A DNA stretch of 64,000 nucleotides from NCBI RefSeq assembly GCF_019175365.1, contig NZ_CP059572.1, positions 7,130,001 through 7,194,000 of the forward strand, read 5' to 3'. Below the pieces are notes generated by a model. That model had not been told where the DNA came from and searched no databases. It saw only the letters and a program-made list of their open reading frames with translations. This document shows, piece after piece, positions 1 through 7,409 of the stretch (positions are counted from its first letter, which is position 1; each line of letters opens with the position of its first letter). A program made the translations under genes and the position numbers. Source of the DNA: Actinomadura graeca. GTDB taxonomy: Bacteria > Actinomycetota > Actinomycetes > Streptosporangiales > Streptosporangiaceae.

Positions 1-152
1 CGGGATCCAGGTGGACCGCCTCACGGCCCGAGGACGAGCGCGAGTTCGTCCGGCGCCTTGAGGCCCACGGGGTCCCGGTCACGGTGCGCGACACTCGGGG
101 CAGGGAGATCGACGGGGCCTGCGGGCAGCTGGCCGCGGCGACGAGGGACTGA
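1..152 (+). CDS. rlmN: RlmN 23S rRNA (adenine-C2) methyltransferase, C-terminal end only
   Basis: The window opens inside a gene read in the frame starting at base 3 and ending with TGA at 150-152. The 49 visible residues end in [20 protein letters not shown], a tail I recognise from actinobacterial RlmN, the radical-SAM enzyme that methylates A2503 of 23S rRNA and A37 of some tRNAs. The catalytic CxxxCxxC motif lies upstream of the window and cannot be checked. In many actinobacteria rlmN sits a few genes upstream of dxr; here dxr is about 37 kb away. The identification rests on the C-terminal signature alone. Confidence 0.75.
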   Translation, partial: GSRWTASRPEDEREFVRRLEAHGVPVTVRDTRGREIDGACGQLAAATRD

Positions 153-209
153 GCGCGCCGGCGGGCGTGTCCACGCGCGCCCGGCGGGCGGGCCGGACTG
201 AGGAGCACG

Positions 210-722
210 GTGCCGGTGAGAACGGGTGCACGGCTGCCGGTGGCGTTGCGGGGATATGACCGGCGGCAGGTGGACGAGCTGCTCAGGAGCATCGCGCGGG
301 CGCTGAACGGCGGGCCGCCGATGTCAGCGGATCAGGTTCGCGCCGCACGGTTCGACATCGTCCTGCGGGGCTACGAGCAGCGTGCCGTGGACGAACTGGT
401 GCGCGAATGCATCAGGGAGCTCCAGACCACCGGCCCTCACAGTGAGCGCCCCGGGCGTCCCCGCGTCCATCCCGGCTGGCTGGTGAACTGGATCCAGAAC
501 GCACGGTTCTCCGGCGCGGGATTCCGCTCGGGCTACGACGTCCGCGACGTGGACGCCTTCCTGGACCGCGTGGTCGCGGGCCTGCGCGGCTCCGCCCCGC
601 CGGTGACCGCCCGTGACGTGCGCGAAAGCGCGTTCCGGGTGGTCCGGCTCGGACCCGGCTACGACGAGCAGGAGGTCGACCGGTTCCTCGTCCAGCTCGC
701 GGGCGCCCTCGAACGCCGCTGA
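210..722 (+). CDS. DivIVA-motif repeat protein
   Basis: This 170-residue soluble protein carries four copies of the short DivIVA-type motif GYxxxxVDxFL, at about residues 15-25 (GYDRRQVDELL), 54-64 (GYEQRAVDELV), 108-118 (GYDVRDVDAFL) and 150-160 (GYDEQEVDRFL). In DivIVA/Wag31 this segment lies in the N-terminal membrane-binding region, normally followed by a long coiled coil. Here the motif is repeated without a coiled-coil tail, so this is not classical DivIVA. GTG at 210 is preceded by AGGAG at 201-205. It follows rlmN by 57 bases on the same strand, an arrangement known from related genera. A role at the pole or membrane is inference. Confidence 0.7.
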   Translation: MPVRTGARLPVALRGYDRRQVDELLRSIARALNGGPPMSADQVRAARFDIVLRGYEQRAVDELVRECIRELQTTGPHSERPGRPRVHPGWLVNWIQNARFSGAGFRSGYDVRDVDAFLDRVVAGLRGSAPPVTARDVRESAFRVVRLGPGYDEQEVDRFLVQLAGALERR

Positions 723-782
723 GTTATCCACAATTCGCCGGGGGACTGGCGCCGGGGGCCGCGGCGCGCAACGCTACGTGAC

Positions 783-1610
783 ATGGATCACTTCGACGCG
801 CAGCGGCGGCGCCTGCGCTCCCTGTTCGGCCTCTTCTTCGCTCCCGAGGTTACCGCCGCGCTGCTCCCCCTCACCCGTCCCGCGCTGCGGCTCGGTGGCG
901 AAGGCGTGGTCAACGTCCACCTCGGCGGCACCCCCCTGCTCCCGGAGGGCGAGCGCTGGCCCGAATGGCAAGGACGCCCCCTCGACTTCCTCGGCGCCGT
1001 CGATTTCGCCGACCTCGCCGTCCTCGGCGAGATCCCCGGGCTGCCCTCCACGGGTAAGGCCGCCTTCTACTACGCGTGCGAGGCACCCCGTCCGTGGGGC
1101 GACGCCGCGGACCAGCGCGACGGCTGGCGCATCTTCACGGGACGCTTGCGGGAGGCCACCGCGCCACCTGGCGCTTCCAAGTACCCGCGATGCGCGCTGG
1201 GGGCTGCTCCCTTCCTGTCACTGCCCTCACCGCAGGAGCCCGCCATCCGCCACCTGGAACAGACCTTCAACGGTTGCCTGCACGTGTACGAGCAGCTCCA
1301 CGCGGCCTGGTCACAGCACGCCTGGCCCGACGACACCCCCGTCCATCAGCTGGGAGGCTGGCCCGCGCTCGTGCAGCGCCCGATCGGCCCCGACTGCGTG
1401 TACGCCTCGTCTGGCCGTGACCTGGACTCCTTCCGGCCCGTCGAGCTCTCGGCCGCGGACGAGGCGGCCGTGGACGAGTGGCGCCTGCTGCTCCAGCTCG
1501 ACTCCGACCGCCGCCTCGGATGGCACTGGGGCGATCCGGGCCGCGTGTACTTCTGCGCCCGCCGAGACGAACCCTTGGAGCGGACATGGCTGACTGTCCA
1601 GGCGACCTGA
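783..1610 (+). CDS. DUF1963 (YwqG-like) protein
   Basis: This 275-residue cytosolic protein has no signal peptide or membrane segment. The central region (LGGTPLLPEGERWPEW, then LDFLGAVDFADL) and the C-terminal LLLQLDSDRRLGWHWGDPG with YFCARRDEPL match the DUF1963/YwqG family, which has no established biochemical role. ATG at 783 follows the DivIVA-motif gene by 60 bases. No clear ribosome binding site is visible; the upstream stretch (CTACGTGAC) could belong to a promoter placed very close to the start. The gene is followed by about 190 bases of spacer and then a minisatellite. Confidence 0.7.
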   Translation: MDHFDAQRRRLRSLFGLFFAPEVTAALLPLTRPALRLGGEGVVNVHLGGTPLLPEGERWPEWQGRPLDFLGAVDFADLAVLGEIPGLPSTGKAAFYYACEAPRPWGDAADQRDGWRIFTGRLREATAPPGASKYPRCALGAAPFLSLPSPQEPAIRHLEQTFNGCLHVYEQLHAAWSQHAWPDDTPVHQLGGWPALVQRPIGPDCVYASSGRDLDSFRPVELSAADEAAVDEWRLLLQLDSDRRLGWHWGDPGRVYFCARRDEPLERTWLTVQAT

Positions 1611-1801
1611 CTCCGGCCCACCGTCCCAGGCCTCCGCCTGACCGTACTCCGCGTCGGGACGCGACGAGGGCGGCCAAGTCGGCCAGGGTGAAGCGTGTAC
1701 CGGTCTCGTCGTCCGCGCGGTTGCGCGGTGTTGGTCGGCATGGCCGAGCACTGTGAGTCGGCGTAATCGGCTGATCGCGGGACGACAAGGCGGCCGTGGA
1801 G

Positions 1802-2211
1802 TGGTGAGCTGCCATGAAGCGGTGAGCTGCCAAAGAGCGGTGGGCGGCTGTGGGGCAGTGGCTGCCATAGAGCGGCGGGGGCCGCGGGCGGTGGGCTGTT
1901 ATGAAGCGGTGAGCTGCCATGAAGCGGTGAGCTGCCGTGGGGCGCTGAGTAGCCGTGAGGCGGTGGGTGGCCATGAAGCGGTGAGTTGTCGTGGGGCGGT
2001 GAGTTGTCGTGGGGCGGTGAGGTGCCGTGGGGCGGTGAGGTGCCATAGAGCGGTGGGCGGCCGCGGGGCGGTGGCCGCTGTGGGACGGTGAGCTCCTGTG
2101 GGGCGGTGAGCGGCCGTGGTGCGGTGAGTTGCCATGAAGCGGTGAGCTGCCAAAGAGCGGTGGGCTGCCGTGGGGCGGTGGGTTGCCCTAGGGCGGTGAG
2201 GTGCCGTGGCT
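1802..2211. repeat. 18-bp minisatellite, about 23 units
   Basis: Between the DUF1963 gene and the convergent VOC gene lies a nearly uninterrupted array of about 23 degenerate 18-bp units with consensus cggtgagctgccatgaag. Clean units can be read from 1889 to 2068 and from 2086 to 2211; units near 1856-1888 and 2069-2085 are 16-17 bp. Recurrent variants end in gccatgaag, gccgtgggg, gccaaagag or gtcgtgggg, as expected for a tandem array evolving by slippage and conversion. Because 18 is divisible by three, both strands stay open and encode hexapeptide repeats, but no start, RBS or codon bias supports translation. Bases 1611-1801 hold nothing else recognisable. Confidence 0.9.
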
Positions 2212-2242
2212 GGGGGCCTTGTGGAGGCGGCGCGGGTGGGTG

Positions 2243-2695
2243 TCAGGTTGCGCAGAACTCGTTGCCTTCGGGATCCTGCATGACCCACCAGTGACCGGCG
2301 GGGCCCTTGTCGATCTCCTGGACACGGGTCGCCCCCAGCCCTTCCAGACGGGCTGCTAGCTGCTCAAGGCCGCCGGGCCCGCTGTGGATGTCGATGTGCA
2401 GGCGGTTCTTGACGGTCTTGCCCTCGGGTACGTCCTGGAAAAGCAGCCGACGGCCGTGTCCGACGCCGCTGGTCTCGTCGTAGGGGTCCTCGGGGTGCCG
2501 GACCGCGGCGTAGCCGCGGAAGGTCTGGCGACCGCCGTGCTCCAGGACGGCCTCCGGTCCGATGTGGCCTGCGGCCAGCAGCTGGCCGACGAGCCTGCTG
2601 GGATCCTCCACCTCGTATTCGAGGGCCGCGGCCCAGAAGTCCGCGAGGGTGGCCGCGTTCGCGCTGTCGATGACCAGCTTCCAACTGAGTGCCAT
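2243..2695 (-). CDS. VOC-superfamily (glyoxalase-like) protein
   Basis: This 150-residue protein has two glyoxalase-fold half modules. The first is MALSWKLVIDSANAATLADF followed by WAAALEYEVED; the second begins RLHIDIHSGPGGLEQLAARL and ends WWVMQDPEGNEFC. These correspond to the Glyoxalase_6-like branch of the vicinal oxygen chelate superfamily, whose members are metal-dependent lyases, dioxygenases or drug-binding proteins; the substrate cannot be told. ATG at 2695 lies 7 bases downstream of a TATAAC -10 box with no ribosome binding site, so the mRNA is probably leaderless. Its 3' end abuts the minisatellite. Confidence 0.8.
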   Translation of the reverse strand: MALSWKLVIDSANAATLADFWAAALEYEVEDPSRLVGQLLAAGHIGPEAVLEHGGRQTFRGYAAVRHPEDPYDETSGVGHGRRLLFQDVPEGKTVKNRLHIDIHSGPGGLEQLAARLEGLGATRVQEIDKGPAGHWWVMQDPEGNEFCAT

Positions 2696-2701
2696 GTAAC
2701 C

Positions 2702-2732
2702 AGTTATAGTAGTTTCGTCTAGACCGGTGCAA
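2702..2732 (-). promoter_or_regulatory. Promoter of the VOC gene (leaderless type)
   Basis: On the minus strand a -35 element TTGCAC (2732-2727) is followed after 18 bases by the -10 element TATAAC (2708-2703). The VOC start codon begins 7 bases further on, which places the predicted transcription start at or next to the ATG. Confidence 0.6.
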
Positions 2733-2827
2733 CCATGGGGTGATGCGGGTTCTCGCAGGTTGGCAACTAAATCGTGTCCCCGGGCCTCGCGCCTGGAATG
2801 GTCCCGGTGACGGTTCCAGCTGGGCTT

Positions 2828-3517
2828 TTAATAGCGGAAACGGGGGACAGCCGCGTAGGCGGCGCCGGTCACCGCCGTCCAGAGGAGCAGGTGCACGGTC
2901 AGGGCAGGGAAGGCCGAGGTGAACTCCTGAGGGCTGTCGTGGGCGGCGCGGAGCCATTCGATCATGGGGATGGAGAGCCAGGAGAGTCGGCCGAGGCCGA
3001 GGAGGACCAAGACGACCACGCCTCCCAGCAGCGCCAGGAGGGAGACGCCGGGATCCGCGAGGACGGCGCGGCTCGTCCAGGCGCCGAGGAGGGTGCCGGT
3101 AGCGGCGACGAGCGGTGACAGGGCAAGGCCCGTCAGGATCGCTGTGCCGGGTGCGTCGGCCAGGATCGCCTGTATCAGCGGCACCACCAGGGCGATCAGG
3201 GCCAGGCAGAGGTTCACCGTGTAGGCGGCCAGGAGGCCCGCCCACGTGGGTGTCGAACGGTGGCGCGCGGCGGTGGCCGAGAGCGCGCGTTGTTCGTCGG
3301 GCTGGGTGTCGAGGAGGGCTCGGGACGCCCAGGCCCAGATGGGGAACATGAAGGCGGCGACGTCGCCGAAGGTGCCCACGGCGAGGTCGTCCGCGTCCGG
3401 CCCGCTGGGCCCGTTGAGGAGGACGAGGGCCACGACGAGAGCGATGACGATCACCGGGTGCAGGACGCGCAGGGAACGGACGTATCCGGCGATCTGGAAG
3501 CGGGTGAGCGCGATCAC
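2828..3517 (-). CDS. ABC-2-like transporter permease
   Basis: This 229-residue integral membrane protein has about six hydrophobic segments: near residues 20-35 (HPVIVIALVVALVLL), 50-67, 98-120, 125-147, 157-180 and 205-225. It has no soluble domain or recognisable sequence motif. GTG at 3517 overlaps the TGA of the ATPase gene upstream (GTGA), so the two proteins are almost certainly translationally coupled and form one transporter. The pairing of an N-terminal ATPase gene with a lone permease is typical of small exporters, but the substrate is unknown. Confidence 0.7.
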   Translation of the reverse strand: MIALTRFQIAGYVRSLRVLHPVIVIALVVALVLLNGPSGPDADDLAVGTFGDVAAFMFPIWAWASRALLDTQPDEQRALSATAARHRSTPTWAGLLAAYTVNLCLALIALVVPLIQAILADAPGTAILTGLALSPLVAATGTLLGAWTSRAVLADPGVSLLALLGGVVVLVLLGLGRLSWLSIPMIEWLRAAHDSPQEFTSAFPALTVHLLLWTAVTGAAYAAVPRFRY

Positions 3518-4305
3518 CGGGGCCTCCGGACGTCGTGGCCTTCCGCGCGGAGCCTGGATTCGACGGAGTCGGCCTCGTGCTTGGGCACGATCACCTCCAG
3601 AACGGTCCACTCGGCCTTCTCGGTCGTCTGGGCCGTCTGGGTCCTCTGGACCTCCTGGGACCTCTCGGTCGTCTGGGATGTCTGGGGTGTCTTGGTCACC
3701 TCGGGGGCGAGAGGGGTGATGGTGGCATCGGCGACGCGCAGGCGGTCGATGCCGGGGAGCGTCTCTATGCAGCGCTGGTGGTCGCTGACCACCACGGTCG
3801 TGCCCGTGGCGGCGAGTTCGGCGATCAGGGACGGGAGCGCGGCGCGGGTGGTGGCGTCCAGGCCGGCGAAGGGCTCGTCCAGGATGAGGAGGGCCGGGTC
3901 GTCGAGCAGTGCCTGAGCTAGTCCGACCTTCTGGGCGCTTCCCTTGGACAGTTCGCCCAGGCGCACGTTGAGGAGGTGTTCGAAGCCCAGTCGTTCCGCC
4001 CAATGGCCCACCGTGGAGGAGGGGGCGCGGCGGATAGCCGCCATGTGGGCGAGGTAAGAGCGGACCGTGAACGGCTGGTCCACGGGGAAGCGTTCGGGTG
4101 CGTATCCAACGCGGCTCGGCCGGTCCTTGATGACGCCCTCGCGTGGGGCTCGCAGCCCTGCGATCAGTCTGAGGAGCGTGGATTTCCCTGCGCCGTTGCT
4201 TCCGGTCACCTCGGTCACCTGGCCTGGGGGAAGGCTGAGGGTGACATCCTTGAGCACCCAGGGATCCTTCCGGCGGTACCGGAAGGCGACGCGTTCAAGC
4301 CGCAT
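3514..4305 (-). CDS. ABC transporter ATP-binding protein with repeat-encoded tail
   Basis: This 263-residue ATPase of an ABC exporter has Walker A GSNGAGKST at residues 35-43, a signature LSKGSAQK at 119-126 in place of LSGGQ, Walker B LLILDEP at 139-145 and a switch His in VVVSDHQRC. After the nucleotide-binding domain comes a Thr/Gln/Glu-rich stretch encoded by a 9-bp tandem array (3622-3693), then a short C-terminal module (VLEVIVPKHEADSVESRLRA). ATG at 4305 is preferred; TTG at 4311 is the alternative. A TACCGT -10-like box just upstream and the lack of an RBS suggest a very short or absent leader. It is coupled to the permease at 2828-3517. Confidence 0.8.
   Translation of the reverse strand: MRLERVAFRYRRKDPWVLKDVTLSLPPGQVTEVTGSNGAGKSTLLRLIAGLRAPREGVIKDRPSRVGYAPERFPVDQPFTVRSYLAHMAAIRRAPSSTVGHWAERLGFEHLLNVRLGELSKGSAQKVGLAQALLDDPALLILDEPFAGLDATTRAALPSLIAELAATGTTVVVSDHQRCIETLPGIDRLRVADATITPLAPEVTKTPQTSQTTERSQEVQRTQTAQTTEKAEWTVLEVIVPKHEADSVESRLRAEGHDVRRPR
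3622..3693. repeat. 9-bp tandem array inside the ABC ATPase gene
   Basis: Eight consecutive 9-bp units (for example ggtcgtctg, ggccgtctg, ggtcctctg, ggatgtctg) lie in frame in the ATPase gene and encode its Thr/Gln-rich linker. The period of nine keeps the reading frame, so changes in copy number would lengthen or shorten the linker without disrupting the protein. Confidence 0.75.
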
Positions 4306-4383
4306 GGGCAACGGACGGTAGCGACGCCGTTGTAAGGGTGGTGTTAGTCCATGCGGTCATTGCGGGGACGGGAGAGTGTGGGA

Positions 4384-4818
4384 ATGGGTGCTTCTGCGGC
4401 CGCGTGTGTCTTCTGCGAGATCGTGAAGGGGGTGCGGTCTGCGCACGTCGTGCTCGACGCACCGGACGCGGTGGCGTTCCTCGACACCCGGCCGCTGTTC
4501 AAGGGGCACACGCTGCTGGTCCCGCGCGCGCACTACGAGACGTTGGTGGATCTGCCGTCTGATCTGGTCGGGCCGTTCTTCGGTCAGGCGCAGAGGCTGG
4601 CGGGCGCGATGGAGTCCGTGCTCGAAGCGGCGGGGTCGTTCGTGGCGATGAACAACCGGGTGAGCCAGAGCGTGCCGCATCTGCATGTCCACGTCGTCCC
4701 GCGGAACCGCAAGGACGGGCTGCGGGGCTTCTTCTGGCCGCGGCAGAAGTACGAGTCCGACGCCGAGGCGGCCGGGTATGCGGCGCGCTTGGCGGATGCG
4801 GTCCGGGAAGGGCCCTGA
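4384..4818 (+). CDS. HIT-family nucleotide hydrolase/transferase
   Basis: This 144-residue protein contains the histidine triad HLHVHVVPR at residues 99-107 and the family N-terminus CVFCEIVKG with LDTRPLFKGHTLLVPRAH. HIT proteins hydrolyse or transfer nucleoside phosphates through the middle His of the HxHxH motif; this one looks like the generic Hint-type branch. ATG at 4384 is chosen because GGGAGAG lies 7 bases upstream; an in-frame ATG at 4351 has no such site. The gene is divergent from the ABC operon and followed by a 12-bp hairpin. Confidence 0.85.
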   Translation: MGASAAACVFCEIVKGVRSAHVVLDAPDAVAFLDTRPLFKGHTLLVPRAHYETLVDLPSDLVGPFFGQAQRLAGAMESVLEAAGSFVAMNNRVSQSVPHLHVHVVPRNRKDGLRGFFWPRQKYESDAEAAGYAARLADAVREGP

Positions 4819-4904
4819 AACCGCTCACCGACGTGGCCTTGCGGCGTTGACCGGCCCCAGGGGCGGGTGTGTGGACGATGACGCCTGATCGGGGGACGTG
4901 TCTT

Positions 4905-4933
4905 CCGGCAAGGCCCGGCCGGGGCCTTGCCGG
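4905..4933. terminator. Bidirectional hairpin between convergent genes
   Basis: CCGGCAAGGCCC (4905-4916) and GGGCCTTGCCGG (4922-4933) form a perfect 12-bp stem with a 5-base loop. It lies between the convergent HIT and RHH-like genes. There is no T run, as is common for high-GC actinobacterial terminators. Confidence 0.65.
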
Positions 4934-4938
4934 GTGGG

Positions 4939-5196
4939 TCAGCCCAGGGCCGCCACTATGGCCACGTAGGGTTCGACTGTCTCCGTCTCGGGTGGGGTGG
5001 GTTCGGTGCCCGCGAGGGCGGCAGCGTGTTCGTAGAGGTCACGTTCTGCCCGGTCTAGGGCTGCGGACAGTACGTACTCGGGGACCGTCCAGCCGATCAG
5101 CTCGGCCGCCTTGCGGATCACGAGGCTCTGTTCCGTGGATGTCTGGAAACCGATGTGATCGGTGGCGGGAAGGTCCTGGCGAACCGACTCAGACAT
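4939..5196 (-). CDS. Small ribbon-helix-helix-like (DUF1778/TacA-like) protein
   Basis: This 85-residue protein begins with a segment resembling the DUF1778/TacA antitoxin RHH fold: IGFQTSTEQSLVIRKAAELI, then GWTVPEYVLSAALDRAERDL. The C-terminus is acidic and Pro/Thr-rich. ATG at 5196 is preceded by AAGGAGA, an excellent ribosome binding site. TacA antitoxins are usually followed by a GNAT toxin gene; downstream here is only a terminator and the convergent HIT gene, so no toxin partner is visible. It may be a solitary DNA-binding protein. The family assignment is tentative. Confidence 0.45.
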   Translation of the reverse strand: MSESVRQDLPATDHIGFQTSTEQSLVIRKAAELIGWTVPEYVLSAALDRAERDLYEHAAALAGTEPTPPETETVEPYVAIVAALG

Positions 5197-5290
5197 GGCC
5201 GGTCTCCTTCCTTGCGGCACTTAAAAGTACGTCGGGAGGAGCGGCCGGGACATCCCCATTAAGGACGATAATCGGTGTCGGTGTGGTGGA

Positions 5291-5773
5291 TCAGCGGGTG
5301 CCCCAGGAGTAGGTCTGCTTGCGCAGCTTGAGGTAGACGAAACTCTCGGTGGACACGACGCCGGGGACGGCGCGGATGCGGCCGAGGAGCTCCAGGAGGC
5401 CCGCGTCGTCCTCGCAGACGAGTTCGAGCAGGATGTCGAACGATCCGGCGGTGACGACCACGTGGTCGATCTCCTCGACGGCGGCGAGGTCGTCGGCGAT
5501 CCGCTCCAGGTCGCCCTCGCACCTGACGCCGATCATCAGCCGGCGGGAGAAGCCGAGCATGAGCGGGTCGGTGATGCCGACGATCTGCATGACGCCGGTG
5601 TCGAGGAGTTTCTGGACCCGCTGGCGGACGGCGGCCTCGGAGAGCCCGACCGCCTTGCCGATCGCCGCGTAGGAGCGCCGGCCGTCCTGCTGGAGCTGCT
5701 CGATGATCTGCCTGGCCGTCTCGTCGAGCGGGACGGCGGGGGAGCCCCGGCGGGCAGGGGGCTGGGCCGTCAT
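5291..5773 (-). CDS. Lrp/AsnC-family regulator
   Basis: This 160-residue protein has an N-terminal winged HTH (LDETARQIIEQLQQDGRRSY, then AAIGKAVGLSEAAVRQRVQK) and a C-terminal RAM ligand-binding domain (HVVVTAGSFDILLELVCEDD, VVSTESFVYLKLRKQTYSWG). Feast/famine regulators of this type bind amino acids or related metabolites as octamers or dimers. ATG at 5773 has GAGGAGATC upstream. It is divergent from the aldehyde dehydrogenase/polyamine uptake operon, with two similar inverted-repeat sites between them, so it very likely regulates that operon and itself. Confidence 0.9.
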   Translation of the reverse strand: MTAQPPARRGSPAVPLDETARQIIEQLQQDGRRSYAAIGKAVGLSEAAVRQRVQKLLDTGVMQIVGITDPLMLGFSRRLMIGVRCEGDLERIADDLAAVEEIDHVVVTAGSFDILLELVCEDDAGLLELLGRIRAVPGVVSTESFVYLKLRKQTYSWGTR

Positions 5774-5813
5774 CGTGATCTCCTCGCTACGGCATCGGAA
5801 GTGACGGATATCC

Positions 5814-5867
5814 GATTCAAGTGAATCAGTTGTAAACGTTGATTGTAACAACGGAATCACTTGTATC
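5814..5867. promoter_or_regulatory. Two putative Lrp/AsnC boxes in the divergent promoter
   Basis: In a conspicuously AT-rich stretch the sequence GATTCAAGTGAATC (5814-5827) is a 6+6 inverted repeat. A second site, gaatcacttgtatc (5854-5867), matches its reverse complement with two differences. Between them lies gttgtaaacgttgattgt, bounded by GTTGT and ACAAC arms. Paired sites 40 bp apart between regulator and target operon fit cooperative Lrp-type binding. Confidence 0.55.
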
Positions 5868-5937
5868 AGCGAGGATCCTCTGTAAGGGTCGGGACGACAG
5901 GGACACTTCGGGCGAAACAACGCGGGAGGGATCGAGG

Positions 5938-7365
5938 ATGAGCCGGCTGCGCAACTTTATCGGCGGAGGGTACGCGGACACGAAGGACGGGCGGACCCTG
6001 GAGGTGGTCGACCCCAGCACCGGCGAGCCGTACGCCGAGGCGCCCCTGTCCGGCCCTGAGGACGTTGATGCCGCGTTCCAGGCGGCGGCCGGGGCCTTTC
6101 CCGCCTGGCGGGACGCGACGCCGGGAGAGCGCAGCCTGGCGCTGCTGCGGTTCGCGGACGCGGTGGAGGCCAGGGCGCGGGACCTCGTCGAGGCGGAGAG
6201 CCGCGACACGGGCAAGCCCTTGCAGTTGACCATGGACGAGGAGGTCCCCCCGATGGTGGACAACCTCCGGTTCTTCGCGGGCGCGTCCCGTGTGCTGGAG
6301 GGGCGGGCCTCTGGCGAGTACATGGCGGATCACACGTCCTCGATCCGGCGCGAGCCGATCGGGGTCTGCGCCCAGGTGACGCCCTGGAACTACCCCATGA
6401 TGATGGCCGTCTGGAAGATCGGGCCCGCCCTGGCCACGGGCAACACGATCGTGCTCAAGCCGTCCGAGACGACGCCCGTGAGCACGCTGATGCTGGCCGA
6501 GATCGCGGCGGAGTTCTTGCCGCCGGGGGTTTTCAACGTCGTCTGCGGTGACCGGGACACCGGCCGCGCGCTCGTGGACCATCCGACGCCGCAGATGGTG
6601 TCCGTCACCGGCAGCGTCCGCGCGGGGATGGAGGTCGCCGCCGCCGCGGCCAAGGACCTCAAGCGGGTGCACCTGGAGCTCGGAGGGAAGGCGCCGGTCG
6701 TCGTCTTCGACGACGCGGACGTGGAGTCGGCCGCGGCGGGCATCGCGGGGGCCGGGTACTTCAACGCCGGGCAGGACTGCACGGCCGCCACGCGGGTCCT
6801 GGTCGCCGACCGGCTGCACGAGGAATTCACCGCGGCGCTCACGGAGGCCGCCAAGGGGACCGCTGTCGGGCCCCCGAGCGACACGGACGCGTACTACGGC
6901 CCCGTGAACAGCGCCGGGCAGCTCGACCGCGTGCAGGGCTTCCTCGATCGGGTGCCCGACCACGCGCGGGTCCTGACCGGGGGAGCGCGGGTCGGGGAGC
7001 GCGGGTACTTCTTCGCCCCGACCGTCGTCGGCGGGCTCCGGCAGGACGACGAGATGGTGCAGAACGAGGTGTTCGGTCCCGTCATCACCGTGCAGGGCTT
7101 CTCGGACGAGCGGCAGGCCGTCGAGTGGGCGAACGGCGTGAGGTACGGTCTGGCGGCGAGCGTCTGGACGCGCGACCACGGGCGTGCCATGCGCATGACC
7201 AAGGCCCTCGACTTCGGCGCCGTCTGGGTGAACACCCATATCCCGATGGTGTCGGAGATGCCGCACGGCGGCTTCAAGCATTCCGGCTACGGCAAGGACA
7301 TGTCGATGTACGGGATCGAGGACTACACGCGCATCAAGCACGTCATGCATTACATCGGCGGCTGA
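5938..7365 (+). CDS. Gamma-aminobutyraldehyde-type aldehyde dehydrogenase
   Basis: This 475-residue NAD(P)-dependent aldehyde dehydrogenase has the general base Glu247 in LELGGKAP and the nucleophile Cys281 in NAGQDCTA. The Rossmann segment [18 protein letters not shown] and the end [14 protein letters not shown] are also typical. The FNAGQDC context and the linkage to polyamine uptake genes resemble aminobutyraldehyde dehydrogenases (PatD/Prr type), which make GABA from putrescine-derived 4-aminobutanal; other omega-aminoaldehydes are possible. ATG at 5938 is preceded by GGGAGG at 5924-5929. It is the first gene of a five-gene operon and divergent from the Lrp regulator. Confidence 0.85.
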   Translation: MSRLRNFIGGGYADTKDGRTLEVVDPSTGEPYAEAPLSGPEDVDAAFQAAAGAFPAWRDATPGERSLALLRFADAVEARARDLVEAESRDTGKPLQLTMDEEVPPMVDNLRFFAGASRVLEGRASGEYMADHTSSIRREPIGVCAQVTPWNYPMMMAVWKIGPALATGNTIVLKPSETTPVSTLMLAEIAAEFLPPGVFNVVCGDRDTGRALVDHPTPQMVSVTGSVRAGMEVAAAAAKDLKRVHLELGGKAPVVVFDDADVESAAAGIAGAGYFNAGQDCTAATRVLVADRLHEEFTAALTEAAKGTAVGPPSDTDAYYGPVNSAGQLDRVQGFLDRVPDHARVLTGGARVGERGYFFAPTVVGGLRQDDEMVQNEVFGPVITVQGFSDERQAVEWANGVRYGLAASVWTRDHGRAMRMTKALDFGAVWVNTHIPMVSEMPHGGFKHSGYGKDMSMYGIEDYTRIKHVMHYIGG

Positions 7366-7409
7366 GCGCGCATCAGCGGCTCACCATCACGACCGAAGGA
7401 ATTCCGTCC

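Noticed and set aside
1802..2211. CRISPR array
   Set aside because: The units are directly adjacent without spacers and are too short. No cas genes are present. The 152-bp array at 35.5 kb also lacks spacers.
1267..2288. Hexapeptide-repeat proteins on both strands of the minisatellite
   Set aside because: Open frames follow automatically from an 18-bp period. There is no RBS, no unique domain, and both strands are equally open.
4939..5196. A toxin-antitoxin pair of TacA type
   Set aside because: Only the RHH-like half is present. No GNAT toxin or other partner gene lies next to it.
5866..7350. A 494-codon antisense frame opposite the aldehyde dehydrogenase gene
   Set aside because: The plus strand encodes a complete enzyme with its catalytic Glu and Cys. 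The antisense product is a shadow.
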